Assembly (NCBI GenBank): GCA_964594045.1
Contig: CAZQKR010000059.1
Span: 1 to 20,992, forward strand
DNA: 20,992 bases
Source: UBA2365 sp964594045
GTDB taxonomy: Bacteria; Bacteroidota; Bacteroidia; Chitinophagales; Saprospiraceae
Reading direction: 5' to 3'
Shown here one piece after another: positions 1 to 8,445 of this stretch (within the stretch, counting starts at the first letter, position 1; each line of letters opens with the position of its first letter). A program made the translations under genes and the position numbers. The notes under the pieces are model-generated. The model searched no databases and had not been told where the DNA came from. It was given only the letters and a program-made list of their open reading frames with translations.

Positions 1-2
1 AT

Positions 3-1061
3 TTTAATATATATTTGATTTATTTTCAGTTATTTATTAATCGAACTCAGGTTAATATCCTGCCCACAGGACTTGATCCCATGATAGCTGCATTTACAGA
101 ACCGGCAGCGCAGATCATTGATCCTGCTTACACGGTCAATCCGTTATCCAACTGGTATTTTCTCGCAGCTTCCGTTCCTATTGTCGGGTTATTGGGAACA
201 TGGGTAACTGAAAAAGTACTCGTGCCAAGGCTCGGAGCGTATAAATCTGAAGGTGAGGTAAATATTGAAGAACAAAAGCCGATTACCCACTTAGAGAAAA
301 AGTCCTTGAAATGGGCAGGTTTTGCGGTTTTAGTTATGATTTGCCTGGTATTGCTGATGATCATACCGGCCAATGGCCTGCTGCGTGGCGAAATTGATTC
401 GGCAACTGGTTCCAGAGGTTTTCAGCCATTTTACTCCTCCATAGTGCCGATCATGTTTCTGATCTTTTTAATTGCCGGCCTGGTTTACGGGATCGTGGCG
501 AAGATCATCAAAAAGGACAAGGATGTTACAGATATGATGGCCAAAAGCATGGCTACCATGGGATTGTATATTGTGATCTCTTTTGTTGCGGCCCAGTTTG
601 TCGCTTATTTCAACTGGTCAAATCTGGGTAGTGTTTTGGCGGTCAAAGGCTCGGGTATATTAAAGGAGATCGGCTTTACCGGAGGTCCGTTGCTGGTGGC
701 TTTCGTTATTGTTGTTTCACTGGTCAACCTGCTGATGGGTTCTGCTTCCGCAAAATGGGCACTTTTAGCTCCGATCTTTGTACCAATGATGATGTTGATG
801 GGTTTTTCTCCGGAAACAACTCAGGCAGCATACCGCATTGGTGATTCATATTCCAATATCCTGACACCGCTGTTGCCGTATTTTCCACTGGTGATCGTTT
901 TTTGTCAGAAATATGTCAAGGATGTAGGGATAGGTACCTTGATCTCAATGATGCTGCCTTTCTCGATCGCATTTGCCGTAGTCAGGATACCGATGTTGCT
1001 GCTCTGGATATGGGCTAAATTGCCCCTGGGTATAGAAGGGCCAATTTATTACATGCAGTAA
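3..1061 (+). CDS. AbgT-family transporter, 5'-partial
   Basis: This is the C-terminal part of an inner-membrane transporter of the AbgT family, whose members move p-aminobenzoyl-glutamate or export sulfonamide/antimetabolite compounds. The reading frame is open from the window edge and about 350 residues are visible; family members have about 500-530. Family-typical stretches include ILPTGLDPM, GTWVTEKVLVPRLG, GSASAKWALLAPIFVPMMM and a PLLPYFPL segment near the C-terminus. At least seven strongly hydrophobic segments are present, for example AGFAVLVMICLVLLMIIPA. The first in-frame start-like codon (TTG at 15) is unlikely to be real, because the family needs a further 150-200 residues upstream. 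The residues before VNILPTGLDP do not resemble the conserved SGGFSA-type segment expected there, and the first 50 bases are very AT-rich. The gene may therefore be broken, or the contig end wrong. The family call is firm; substrate and intactness are not. Confidence 0.85.
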   Translation, partial: FNIYLIYFQLFINRTQVNILPTGLDPMIAAFTEPAAQIIDPAYTVNPLSNWYFLAASVPIVGLLGTWVTEKVLVPRLGAYKSEGEVNIEEQKPITHLEKKSLKWAGFAVLVMICLVLLMIIPANGLLRGEIDSATGSRGFQPFYSSIVPIMFLIFLIAGLVYGIVAKIIKKDKDVTDMMAKSMATMGLYIVISFVAAQFVAYFNWSNLGSVLAVKGSGILKEIGFTGGPLLVAFVIVVSLVNLLMGSASAKWALLAPIFVPMMMLMGFSPETTQAAYRIGDSYSNILTPLLPYFPLVIVFCQKYVKDVGIGTLISMMLPFSIAFAVVRIPMLLLWIWAKLPLGIEGPIYYMQ

Positions 1062-1122
1062 TCAGCTTTTGGAGGTATAATGCCTGATAGGGCAGGGGTC
1101 AAAATATTGCTTTCTGTAATGA

Positions 1123-1206
1123 GGAATTTTCGGGGTTTGGGAATTCCGGTTTTGAGTTGCTTAATACTGAAGGTTTATAAGTGATTATACCTGAACGGAT
1201 GTTCAG
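1123..1206. terminator. Hairpins between convergent genes, possible terminators
   Basis: Two small inverted repeats lie between the converging transporter and PorV/PorQ-like genes. GGAATT (1123-1128) pairs with AATTCC (1142-1147) and is followed by GGTTTTG. CTGAAC (1191-1196) and GTTCAG (1201-1206) enclose the loop GGAT. Neither has a clean T-run, so a terminator role is a guess from position. Confidence 0.25.
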
Positions 1207-1304
1207 ATTATGAAAGGATTGTCTATAAAACGATATAAGCCTGGATACGTATTTAAACTTAAGAACCATAAATGTCAGATCCGCTGTCAAAAAGTCCGCA
1301 GAAA

Positions 1305-2426
1305 TTACCTTTGTCCTTTCTCTTTCAAATCGAGTTTAAGAGAAAAAATATGTGAATACTCTGTAATTCCGAGCTTGCCAACGTTGGTAAGCGCATAATC
1401 TACAGACAGTCTGCCCAATTTGAGACCCAGACCTAAATTGGGTTGAAGGTTGAGGCTTTTCGTACCTACGAGGTTTTTGTCAATGAACTGAAGGTTTCCG
1501 ATCCCGGCCCTCAGGAATACAAGATGGTTATATCCAAGTTCCATTCCCAGTGAAGGACCTACATCCACCGTTTCAGTCTGTATAACAGCATAAAGACTTG
1601 AATTTGTGCTGATATTCAGGTTACCTTCCAACAGATATGAGATGCCTTTATCCCCGGGTTTTGCTCCCCCGGCATAACCAAGGCCGACAATCACCTGAGG
1701 CAGTGCAACTTCTGTAGTGGCTTTTGGGATATCATTTCCGGTGGCAAACAGGATTTCCTTCTCCTCTTCGGTGTAGTTGAAACTCCAGGTAGTAAATGTG
1801 GATGGGATGTCACGAAGCATCACACCGAATTTCCATTTACCAAAGTCCATCTGGGTGCCAAGATCAAATCCGAATCCCCAGGCGTTCCCGAATTTTCCGA
1901 TATTCCGGTTGACGACCTTCACATTGCCTCCAACAAAGAGATTGGAGTACAATTTGTAGGAATATGACAGTAAAAATGCATAATCCGTTGCAGAAAATTC
2001 AGAGATCAGGTCATAGTTGACCCTTCCGTCAGGACCGATCAGGTTGAACGTGTTAGGGATCTGATCCACGCCCATCCGTATAAAGGATAATCCTGCGAAT
2101 GACCTGCCATTAGCGCCAAATTTTTTTCCGAATGCAACATAATCGTATTGTGCAATACCGGCGAACCATTCTGCATGCATTGCAGTGATCTGAAACGGTG
2201 CCTGTATCCTGACCAAACCAGCAGGGTTCCAGTAACCGGCTGAAATATCATCAACTGTGGCTGTGGTGGCTCCCATCATTCCGTGAGCTTTTGCCCCGAC
2301 ACCGATATTGAGAAATTCATTGACGAATCTGCGCGTTTGAGATTGCCCTTCAATATAAAAGGTCAATAACATCAGAGCAGTGATGAATGCTGAAAAGTAT
2401 TTGTTGCTCGGCATAAAATTATACAT
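1305..2426 (-). CDS. PorV/PorQ-family outer-membrane protein
   Basis: The product is a predicted outer-membrane beta-barrel of the PorV/PorQ (FadL-like) family common in Bacteroidota; PorV itself shuttles T9SS cargo at the outer membrane. The N-terminus has a signal peptide (short basic stretch, then FSAFITALMLLTFYI). It is followed by the family hallmark FLNIGVGAKAHGMMGATTA and the WNPAGL motif, and then by alternating aromatic/glycine strands up to a C-terminal SLKLDL strand. The frame extends to a TTG at 2447, but ATG at 2426 (373 residues) or ATG at 2414 gives a more normal signal peptide; I chose 2426. The gene stands alone, convergent with the transporter. A TATATTTG box on this strand at 2575-2582 could be part of its promoter, but no good upstream partner is visible. 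Whether it is PorV, PorQ or a paralogue cannot be decided here. The T9SS-sorted protein at 9768-12989 shows that the host uses this secretion route. Confidence 0.8.
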   Translation of the reverse strand: MYNFMPSNKYFSAFITALMLLTFYIEGQSQTRRFVNEFLNIGVGAKAHGMMGATTATVDDISAGYWNPAGLVRIQAPFQITAMHAEWFAGIAQYDYVAFGKKFGANGRSFAGLSFIRMGVDQIPNTFNLIGPDGRVNYDLISEFSATDYAFLLSYSYKLYSNLFVGGNVKVVNRNIGKFGNAWGFGFDLGTQMDFGKWKFGVMLRDIPSTFTTWSFNYTEEEKEILFATGNDIPKATTEVALPQVIVGLGYAGGAKPGDKGISYLLEGNLNISTNSSLYAVIQTETVDVGPSLGMELGYNHLVFLRAGIGNLQFIDKNLVGTKSLNLQPNLGLGLKLGRLSVDYALTNVGKLGITEYSHIFSLKLDLKEKGQR

Positions 2427-2447
2427 TTTGAAGGTATGACAGATCAA

Positions 2448-2967
2448 TCAATATCAAATTCTTATCGTCTGCACCATGTAGTGACCTCAGAAACTCCTTT
2501 ATTTTACATCAAAGCCTTCTGATGAGTTACCACCTGATGTTTTCTACACTTTTAATTCATTTCTAATTCAAAGTCAAATATATAATTATTTAATAATGTG
2601 TAGTGTATTTAAATTTAAAATTCTACAAATTAAAATGTTTTTTAATATAAAGTCAGTTGTCTGACAGGAAGACAAATCAGGTTCGCTATGTAAAAGTTGA
2701 TGGATTTTAACGGAAGGTATTTGTGAATATAATGCATGAACGCTGTTTTGGCTGAAATTATTGTTTGTTTTTCGCTATGATGAGTATCAAGCCATTATTT
2801 ATTTGCATGGCTGGAGTATATAATCTGTTGGAATTGAACATCTCCAATGCATTTAAGATAAAAAAATTGCCGGATGCCCGGGAATCTCTTACCGGGTATT
2901 CATTATTAGCTATCAGGCTAAAATCTTAGAGTTGCTCAACCTGATTCATCACCTTTTAAAAAATAGT
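2448..2967. other. AT-rich intergenic region without a gene
   Basis: This is the divergent gap between the PorV/PorQ-like gene and ggt. No convincing reading frame or known RNA family was recognised. It holds a TATATTTG box for the minus strand at 2575-2582. It also holds a hairpin with arms 2873-2881 and 2892-2900 (core CCCGG/CCGGG, nine pairs counting two G-U), about 130 bases upstream of ggt. The hairpin could be a transcript-end or leader structure; its role is unknown. Confidence 0.4.
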
Positions 2968-2998
2968 TTTGGCAGTTGGTGAAACCGGATTAATTTTG
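2968..2998 (+). promoter_or_regulatory. Bacteroidetes-type promoter for ggt
   Basis: TTTG at 2968-2971 and TAATTTTG at 2991-2998 are separated by 19 bases. This matches the Bacteroidetes sigma-A consensus TTTG-N19-TAnnTTTG. Transcription would begin around 3003-3006, giving a leader of about 30 bases before the ATG at 3033. Confidence 0.65.
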
Positions 2999-3032
2999 TA
3001 GGGTTGGTCAAGGTTTGATACAAATATATGAT

Positions 3033-4745
3033 ATGGGAGATTTCCGTCTTAGTATATTTTTTTTAGCTTTCTTTTCATTGCTGCTTATTTCCTGCAATCC
3101 TGCTTTTTATCAGGCAGAACCCTTAGACAGGACCCTCACCGCTGACCAGGGAATGGTGGTCAGTGCCCATGCTCTTGCTTCCCGTGTCGGAGTAGAGATC
3201 ATGCAGCAGGGAGGAAATGCTGTTGATGCTGCCGTTGCCAGTCAGTTCGCACTGGCCGTCGTCTATCCCAGGGCAGGCAACATCGGAGGAGGCGGATTTA
3301 TGGTGATCAGGTTGCCTGATGGGCAGTATGTATCATTGGATTACCGGGAAAAGGCACCTGCGAAGGCAGAAAAAGACATGTTTTTGCTGGCTGATGGTCA
3401 TGTCAGGGATTCTGCCAGTGTTTATGGGGTTTTGTCAGCAGGTGTGCCTGGTTCAGTTGACGGTCTGATCACAGCATGGGAGCAATATGGTCAGATCCGG
3501 GATTTTAGCAGGATCATAACACCTTCGGTCAGCCTTGCCCGAAAGGGTTTTGCCATTACACAGGAAGAAGCGGACCGGCTCAACCAGTACCAGCCTGATT
3601 TTCAAAAATTCAATCATTTCAACAACCCTTTTGTGAAGGATACACCCTGGAAAGCCGGTGACCTTTTGCAACAAAAGGAGTTGGCATCTACCCTTGACCG
3701 TATCAGGAAAAAAGGGAAATCCGGATTTTACCAGGGGAAAACTGCTGAAAAACTGGTAAAAACGGTTCAGAGCTCAGGTGGTATCATCACCGGAGAGGAT
3801 TTGAGGATGTATCAGTCCATTTGGCGTGAACCTGTGCGTACAGATTACCGTTCTCACAAAGTGGTTTCCATGCCGCCATCTTCGAGTGGAGGGATTGCAT
3901 TGATCCAGCTTCTGGAATTGATTGAACCTTTTGATCTGGCTGGATTGGGTTTTCATACTAAAGAGAGCATACATCTGCTCGTTGAAGCGGAGAAAAGAGT
4001 ATATGCTGACCGGGCAAAATTTTTGGGTGATCCGGAATTTTACGATGTACCGGTTGATATGCTGCTGAATAGCAGTTATTTAGCCGGGCGGATGGCAGAT
4101 TTTGATCCTTACAGGGCAACTCCGGCTAATTCGATAAGTCCTTTTGCATTGCCCGAAAGAGAGCATTTTGAAACCACACACACTTCTGTTGTGGATAAAA
4201 ACAGGATGGCCGTTTCGGTGACCACCACACTGAATTCCAACTATGGGTCCAAAGTCCTGGTTGAAGGATGTGGTTTTTTTCTGAATAACGAAATGGACGA
4301 TTTTAGTATAAAACCGGGATACCCGAATCAGTTTGGTCTGATCGGCAGTAAAGCGAATGCTGTTGAACCGGGCAAACGCATGTTGAGCAGTATGACACCA
4401 ACGATAGTGGAGAAAGACGGTCAAGTTTTTTTAGTCCTTGGATCACCGGGTGGTTCAACGATCATTACCACAGTTTTACAGGTAATTATAAATATGGTAG
4501 ATTTTAATATGACGCTTGATGATGCGGTTGATCTGCCCAGGTTTCACCACCAGTTTCTGCCGGATAAAATATTTCTGGAGAAAGGAGGATTGGATACACA
4601 AATCAAATCTTCACTTCAGTTGATGGGACATGATTTCGGTGAGTATGAGCGGATAGGTCTGATCAATGCAATCCAGGTATTACCTGATGGAAAGTTGCAT
4701 GGAGTGGGGGACAGGCGCAGCGAAACGGATGTTGAGGCATATTGA
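3033..4745 (+). CDS. ggt: Gamma-glutamyltranspeptidase, predicted lipoprotein
   Basis: Gamma-glutamyltranspeptidase hydrolyses or transfers the gamma-glutamyl group of glutathione and related peptides. It is made as a proenzyme that cuts itself into two subunits. The usual landmarks are present: GGNAVDAAVAS near the N-terminus, the autocatalytic site ETTHTSVVD with the predicted nucleophile Thr381 (numbered from 3033), the lid-loop NNEMDDFSIKPGYPNQFG, the SSMTPT oxyanion region, and GSPGGSTIITTVLQ. The length of 570 residues matches the E. coli enzyme. The ATG at 3033 is chosen over an in-frame TTG at 3015 because it gives a short signal peptide ending in the lipobox LISC (Cys21). The enzyme is therefore probably a lipid-anchored envelope protein rather than a soluble periplasmic one. 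priA begins ten bases after the stop codon, so the two are probably co-transcribed. Confidence 0.93.
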   Translation: MGDFRLSIFFLAFFSLLLISCNPAFYQAEPLDRTLTADQGMVVSAHALASRVGVEIMQQGGNAVDAAVASQFALAVVYPRAGNIGGGGFMVIRLPDGQYVSLDYREKAPAKAEKDMFLLADGHVRDSASVYGVLSAGVPGSVDGLITAWEQYGQIRDFSRIITPSVSLARKGFAITQEEADRLNQYQPDFQKFNHFNNPFVKDTPWKAGDLLQQKELASTLDRIRKKGKSGFYQGKTAEKLVKTVQSSGGIITGEDLRMYQSIWREPVRTDYRSHKVVSMPPSSSGGIALIQLLELIEPFDLAGLGFHTKESIHLLVEAEKRVYADRAKFLGDPEFYDVPVDMLLNSSYLAGRMADFDPYRATPANSISPFALPEREHFETTHTSVVDKNRMAVSVTTTLNSNYGSKVLVEGCGFFLNNEMDDFSIKPGYPNQFGLIGSKANAVEPGKRMLSSMTPTIVEKDGQVFLVLGSPGGSTIITTVLQVIINMVDFNMTLDDAVDLPRFHHQFLPDKIFLEKGGLDTQIKSSLQLMGHDFGEYERIGLINAIQVLPDGKLHGVGDRRSETDVEAY

Positions 4746-4755
4746 AAAACCTGTT

Positions 4756-7242
4756 ATGATTATGTCAAAAGATGGAACATATCACATAGAGAATGAACTG
4801 ATCAGGTATGTCAGGGTTTTATTGCCACTGGCACTGAAAGAAAACTATACCTTCAAAGTTCCTGAAGATCTGAAGGCTTTTATCCGTTTTGGGATCAGGG
4901 TGGAGGTTCCGCTACGGAATAAAATTTATGCGGGTATCGTCATTGAATGCCTGGGAGTAAATTATCAGCCAGGATTTACCATGAAGTCCATAAATTCCGT
5001 AATTGATCAGCATCCTGTTATTACTCCGGATCAATATGAGTTGTGGCGCTGGATCGCAAAATATTATATGTGTACAGAGGGTGAAGTGATGGCAGTGGCA
5101 CTGCCCACAGGGCTGAAAATGAGCAGTGAAACCTTCATTTCGGCGACGGATCACGGAGGAATTGAACATCTGATTTTAAGTGATGATGAATTTATGATCA
5201 TGGAGGCCTTACAGCTCCAGCAGGAGATCCCGGTCAGAACCATACAGGACATTCTGGATAAGAAATCTGTATATCCTGTACTTAAAAAGCTGTTTGACAA
5301 GCAGTTGATCAAATCCAGGGAAGAACTGATGGAGTCATTCAAGCCCAAAACGGAGCAATGTGTCAAGTTGACCCGGGCCTATGCGGTCAAAGATGAGGGC
5401 TTATTGCTTGGGATGGAAAAAACAGCCAGGTCATTCCATCAAAAAAATGTGGTACAGTTTCTTTATGAACACCGGGATGAAAAAGATCTCGCAGCTGGTT
5501 TTGTCTGCAGGGAAACAGGAGCGGATGCATCTGTGTTGAGTGCGATGGAAAAAAAAGGGATCATCGAAAAATACTATGTGGAGATCAGCCGGCTGAAACC
5601 ATTTGATGGGGTCATGGAGCCACTGCCACCTCTTTCAGCAGTTCAGGAAAAAACTGTACAAAAGATCACTCAAGGATTTGAGGATCAGGCGCATACATTA
5701 TTGCATGGAGTAACGGGCAGCGGAAAGACCCGGATTTACCAGGAATTGATCAGCAAGACGGTGGCAGAGGGCGGACAGGTATTGTATCTGTTGCCTGAGA
5801 TCGCGCTGACTTCGCATATTGTGCAGCGATTGCAGAAAAATTTTGGAGATGATGTACTGGTTTTCCACAGTAAACTGAATGTATTCAAACGGGTAGAGAT
5901 ATGGAACAAATGTCTGGGTGGTCACCCGGTATTGATCGGGGCAAGGAGCGCTCTGTTTTTACCATTCATCCGCTTGAAACTCATCATAGTGGATGAAGAA
6001 CATGATCCGTCTTTCAAGCAATACAGTCCCAACCCGAGGTATCATGCCAGGGATGTTGCTGCATTCATGGCCTTGAAATGGAATGCCAGGATCATATATG
6101 GAAGTGCAACCCCAGCCCTGGAGACTTATTTTAATGCCCGGAAAGGGTTATACCGGTATGTTGAGCTGAGCAGCCGTTTTGGTCATGTGGAACTGCCGGA
6201 AATTGAGGTGATCAACATGCATGACAGGTCCATGCTGATGCCCAACCACCCAAGTTACAGTACCAGGCTGATCAGTCAGATCCAACAGGTAATTTCGAGA
6301 GGTGATCAGGTGCTTTTATTTCAGAACAGGCGTGGTTTTGCCCCCACCATCAGATGCAATTCCTGTGGCTGGCACAGCGTTTGTCAGCATTGTGATGTGA
6401 GTATGACATACCATAAGGTTTTTGAGGAGATCAGATGTCATTATTGCCATGCACGGAGTCCGTTGCCGCAGGAATGTCCGGTTTGCGGAAGCAAATCACT
6501 GATCGATCTGGGATTGGGTACTGAAAAAGTGGAAGAAGAACTCAGGATTTTGCTTCCGGAAGTGAATATCGGCAGGATGGACCTGGACACGGCCGGTACG
6601 CAGAATGAGATGGAATCCATTATATATGATTTTGAAAGGAAAAAGACTGATATACTGATCGGTACCCAGATGATCACCAAGGGTCTGGATTTTGACCATA
6701 TCGGCCTGGTAGGTATAATTGATGCGGACAGATTGATCCAGTTTCCCGATTTCAGGGCCAGCGAAAGGGCTTTTCAATTGATGATACAGGTTTCCGGCAG
6801 GGCCGGAAGGCGCAAAGAACAGGGCAGGGTAATCATTCAGACCAGTCTTGTGGATCATCCTCTGATCAAGGACATCATCAACCATGATTATGAGCATTTT
6901 GTCGAACGCGAATTACAGGAAAGAGAGAAGTTCAATTATCCCCCTTTTTCCAGGCTGGTGGATATCATGCTGAAGCATAAGGATCCAAAATTATGCAGAC
7001 AGGCTGCCATGGAGTATGGCAGAAAGCTGAAGGCAAAACTGGGCAGGTCGGTCCTGGGGCCCGCACCACCGGGAATTGAGCGGATGAGGGGATTATATCA
7101 TCAGCGGATATTGGTCAAGCTGGATAAAAATCCGCGTATTGGCGGTGCAGTAAAGCAGTTTATCCTGGAGCAGCGCGATCTGTTATATGAAAATAAAACG
7201 TTTTCTCCGGTGAAGATCAGTATAGATGTGGATCCGGTTTAG
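4756..7242 (+). CDS. priA: Primosomal protein N' (replication restart helicase PriA)
   Basis: PriA is a superfamily 2 3'-5' DNA helicase that recognises stalled or repaired forks and reloads the replicative helicase. The N-terminal 3'-DNA-binding domain is recognisable (YVRVLLPLAL, then RFGIRVEVPLRNKIYAGIV). The helicase core shows Walker A GVTGSGKT (about residues 318-325) and the DEEH box (about 413-416), followed by the helicase C motifs GLDFDHIGLVGIIDAD and QVSGRAGR. The zinc-binding insert carries eight cysteines in CxxC pairs at about 534/537, 543/546, 561/564 and 574/577. The protein has 828 residues, longer than E. coli PriA (732) but within the range I expect for Bacteroidota. The open frame runs upstream into ggt, but homology begins near IENELIRYVRV, so ATG 4756 or ATG 4762 just after the ggt stop is the sensible start. 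No link in function to ggt is known; the tight spacing probably reflects co-transcription. Confidence 0.95.
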   Translation: MIMSKDGTYHIENELIRYVRVLLPLALKENYTFKVPEDLKAFIRFGIRVEVPLRNKIYAGIVIECLGVNYQPGFTMKSINSVIDQHPVITPDQYELWRWIAKYYMCTEGEVMAVALPTGLKMSSETFISATDHGGIEHLILSDDEFMIMEALQLQQEIPVRTIQDILDKKSVYPVLKKLFDKQLIKSREELMESFKPKTEQCVKLTRAYAVKDEGLLLGMEKTARSFHQKNVVQFLYEHRDEKDLAAGFVCRETGADASVLSAMEKKGIIEKYYVEISRLKPFDGVMEPLPPLSAVQEKTVQKITQGFEDQAHTLLHGVTGSGKTRIYQELISKTVAEGGQVLYLLPEIALTSHIVQRLQKNFGDDVLVFHSKLNVFKRVEIWNKCLGGHPVLIGARSALFLPFIRLKLIIVDEEHDPSFKQYSPNPRYHARDVAAFMALKWNARIIYGSATPALETYFNARKGLYRYVELSSRFGHVELPEIEVINMHDRSMLMPNHPSYSTRLISQIQQVISRGDQVLLFQNRRGFAPTIRCNSCGWHSVCQHCDVSMTYHKVFEEIRCHYCHARSPLPQECPVCGSKSLIDLGLGTEKVEEELRILLPEVNIGRMDLDTAGTQNEMESIIYDFERKKTDILIGTQMITKGLDFDHIGLVGIIDADRLIQFPDFRASERAFQLMIQVSGRAGRRKEQGRVIIQTSLVDHPLIKDIINHDYEHFVERELQEREKFNYPPFSRLVDIMLKHKDPKLCRQAAMEYGRKLKAKLGRSVLGPAPPGIERMRGLYHQRILVKLDKNPRIGGAVKQFILEQRDLLYENKTFSPVKISIDVDPV

Positions 7243-7271
7243 TCTCATATCAATTGATGATTTGATTTTTT

Positions 7272-7301
7272 TTTGATTTATCACAAATGCTTGTATATTT
7301 G
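7272..7301 (+). promoter_or_regulatory. Promoter of the tRNA-Ala gene
   Basis: TTTG at 7272-7275 and TATATTTG at 7294-7301 are separated by 18 bases, a near-perfect Bacteroidetes sigma-A promoter. It lies 20 bases before the mature tRNA 5' end, so transcription would start some 10-15 bases upstream of the tRNA. Confidence 0.75.
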
Positions 7302-7320
7302 CATCGCTTTTGTGTTGAAC

Positions 7321-7394
7321 GGGGCTATAGCTCAGTTGGCTAGAGTACTTGACTGGCAGTCAAGGGGTCGGGGGTTCGAATCCCCCTAGCTCCA
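7321..7394 (+). tRNA. tRNA-Ala (anticodon GGC)
   Basis: All four arms fold. The acceptor GGGGCTA pairs with TAGCTCC. The D stem is GCTC/GAGT. The anticodon stem CTTGA/TCAAG encloses the loop CTGGCAG, with anticodon GGC at 7355-7357. The T stem GGGGG/CCCCC encloses TTCGAAT. The third acceptor pair is G-U (G3-U70), the classic alanine identity element, which agrees with the anticodon. The discriminator base is A7394 and no CCA is encoded, so CCA must be added after transcription. Total length is 74 bases. The gene has its own promoter and terminator and is therefore a single-gene unit. Confidence 0.97.
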
Positions 7395-7395
7395 C

Positions 7396-7429
7396 AAAAA
7401 GAGTTGTTCTTTCGGGCAATTCTTTTTTT
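7396..7429 (+). terminator. Intrinsic terminator after tRNA-Ala
   Basis: AAAAAGAGTTG (7396-7406) pairs with CAATTCTTTTT (7417-7427), with one G-U pair. The loop is TTCTTTCGGG, and the T-run continues to 7429. The hairpin begins two bases after the tRNA 3' end. Confidence 0.75.
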
Positions 7430-7828
7430 ATACCTAACCTGTACCAACCAGAACCAAAGGGAAAAATGTTTTTAGAACAAGGAACACCCATGAACGATTT
7501 GAGATCTTGTTTTTTAGTTTTAAAATCAAAAATCGTTGATCTTTGCCTGCTCCGTTGTATATACATCCTACGGGGAAAATATTCTGTTTGGCTTTAATTC
7601 TTACATCATATTTCTTTTAAATCCTGCCAAAAACACGAATTCGATTTTTATGACAAAAACCATACCCAATACAGGTCATCTCGCAAGGCTTATATTTATT
7701 GGGTCTGGTAGAAAAAAGTTTTTGAAGGATAATTTATGTAAGGATATTATTTTTTCCAATTCTTAAAGGAAAAAGGTTTTGACGGGCTTTTACCATGGCG
7801 GGATACCATTTTTGAACGATTCTTTTGT
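7430..7828. other. Intergenic region without a supported gene
   Basis: About 400 AT-rich bases lie between the tRNA terminator and the cupin gene promoter. Open frames here are short and low-complexity, and resemble no protein family I know. The only structure noticed is a widely spaced inverted repeat, AACGATTT (7493-7500) with AAATCGTT (7530-7537). No RNA family was recognised. Confidence 0.35.
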
Positions 7829-7836
7829 TATATTTG
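7829..7836 (+). promoter_or_regulatory. Possible -7 box upstream of the cupin gene
   Basis: TATATTTG at 7829-7836 matches the Bacteroidetes -7 element TAnnTTTG, 75 bases before the ATG at 7911. The nearest TTTG (7811-7814) is only 14 bases upstream, shorter than the usual 17-20. The box is plausible but the promoter is not ideal. Confidence 0.4.
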
Positions 7837-7910
7837 TTCAGGGAATCAATGCCCAGCTTGAACTTATTTAGGAATATTAATCAGAAGGTATAGGAAAGTA
7901 ACATCAGATC

Positions 7911-8414
7911 ATGCAAGATATCTTTTTAGAAACTGAAGAAAAACTCAGGCAACAGGGATTCGATTTTGAACAAAGGGATTTTGAACGTCCATGGGGTGGA
8001 TTCTTATTGATCTGTGAAGCTCAGACTGCCCACTTCATTGACTATTATTTTCCGGGTTTTGACGTGGATCAACTGGCCAAAGGGTTAAAGGTCAGTCCTA
8101 AGATCCTGATGGTGGCGCCAGGTAAAAAACTTTCATGGCAGTATCATTACAGACGGGCTGAACTGTGGCGGGTCGTCAGCGGACCGGTTGGGATAGCGAC
8201 CAGCGCAACTGATGAGGAAAAGCCTGCCAAATTTTATGCTGAAGGAGATCTTGTTACCCTTCAAACAGGTGAGAGGCACCGACTGATCGGACTGGAAGAG
8301 TGGGGTATTGTAGCCGAACTCTGGTTACACGAAGATCCTCAAAATCCTTCGGATGAAGACGATATTGTACGTCTGAAGGATGATTTTAACAGGCCATCTC
8401 CTAAGACCAGATAA
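7911..8414 (+). CDS. Cupin protein, mannose-6-phosphate isomerase type II-like
   Basis: This is a single-domain cupin of 167 residues resembling the C-terminal isomerase domain of bifunctional ManC/AlgA-type proteins. In Bacteroidota such stand-alone proteins are annotated either as mannose-6-phosphate isomerase or, less reliably, as phosphoheptose isomerase. The family RPWGG motif is at about residues 26-30. The first cupin motif is seen as SWQYHYRRAELWRVVSG and the second as TGERHRLIG, followed by the strand GIVAELWLHEDP. The usual QYHHHRAE metal site reads QYHYRRAE here, so a His is replaced by Tyr at one possible ligand position; His and Glu of the motif remain. The fold call is firm and the sugar-phosphate substrate is inferred. 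It converges on corA, with a shared hairpin between the genes. Confidence 0.75.
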   Translation: MQDIFLETEEKLRQQGFDFEQRDFERPWGGFLLICEAQTAHFIDYYFPGFDVDQLAKGLKVSPKILMVAPGKKLSWQYHYRRAELWRVVSGPVGIATSATDEEKPAKFYAEGDLVTLQTGERHRLIGLEEWGIVAELWLHEDPQNPSDEDDIVRLKDDFNRPSPKTR

Positions 8415-8445
8415 CACCGGACAATCATGAAACTTGCAGGGGTAA

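Noticed and set aside
4666..4755. Upstream extension of priA into ggt
   Set aside because: The residues are the shifted frame of the ggt C-terminus and do not match PriA, whose homology starts after 4756.
7349..7597. 82-residue frame on the plus strand starting inside the tRNA
   Set aside because: It begins within tRNA-Ala and runs through the terminator, with no family resemblance; its reading is an artefact of the tRNA sequence.
7536..7766. 76-residue frame in the gap before the cupin gene
   Set aside because: The composition is AT-rich and low-complexity, no motif or promoter supports it, and it resembles translated noncoding sequence.
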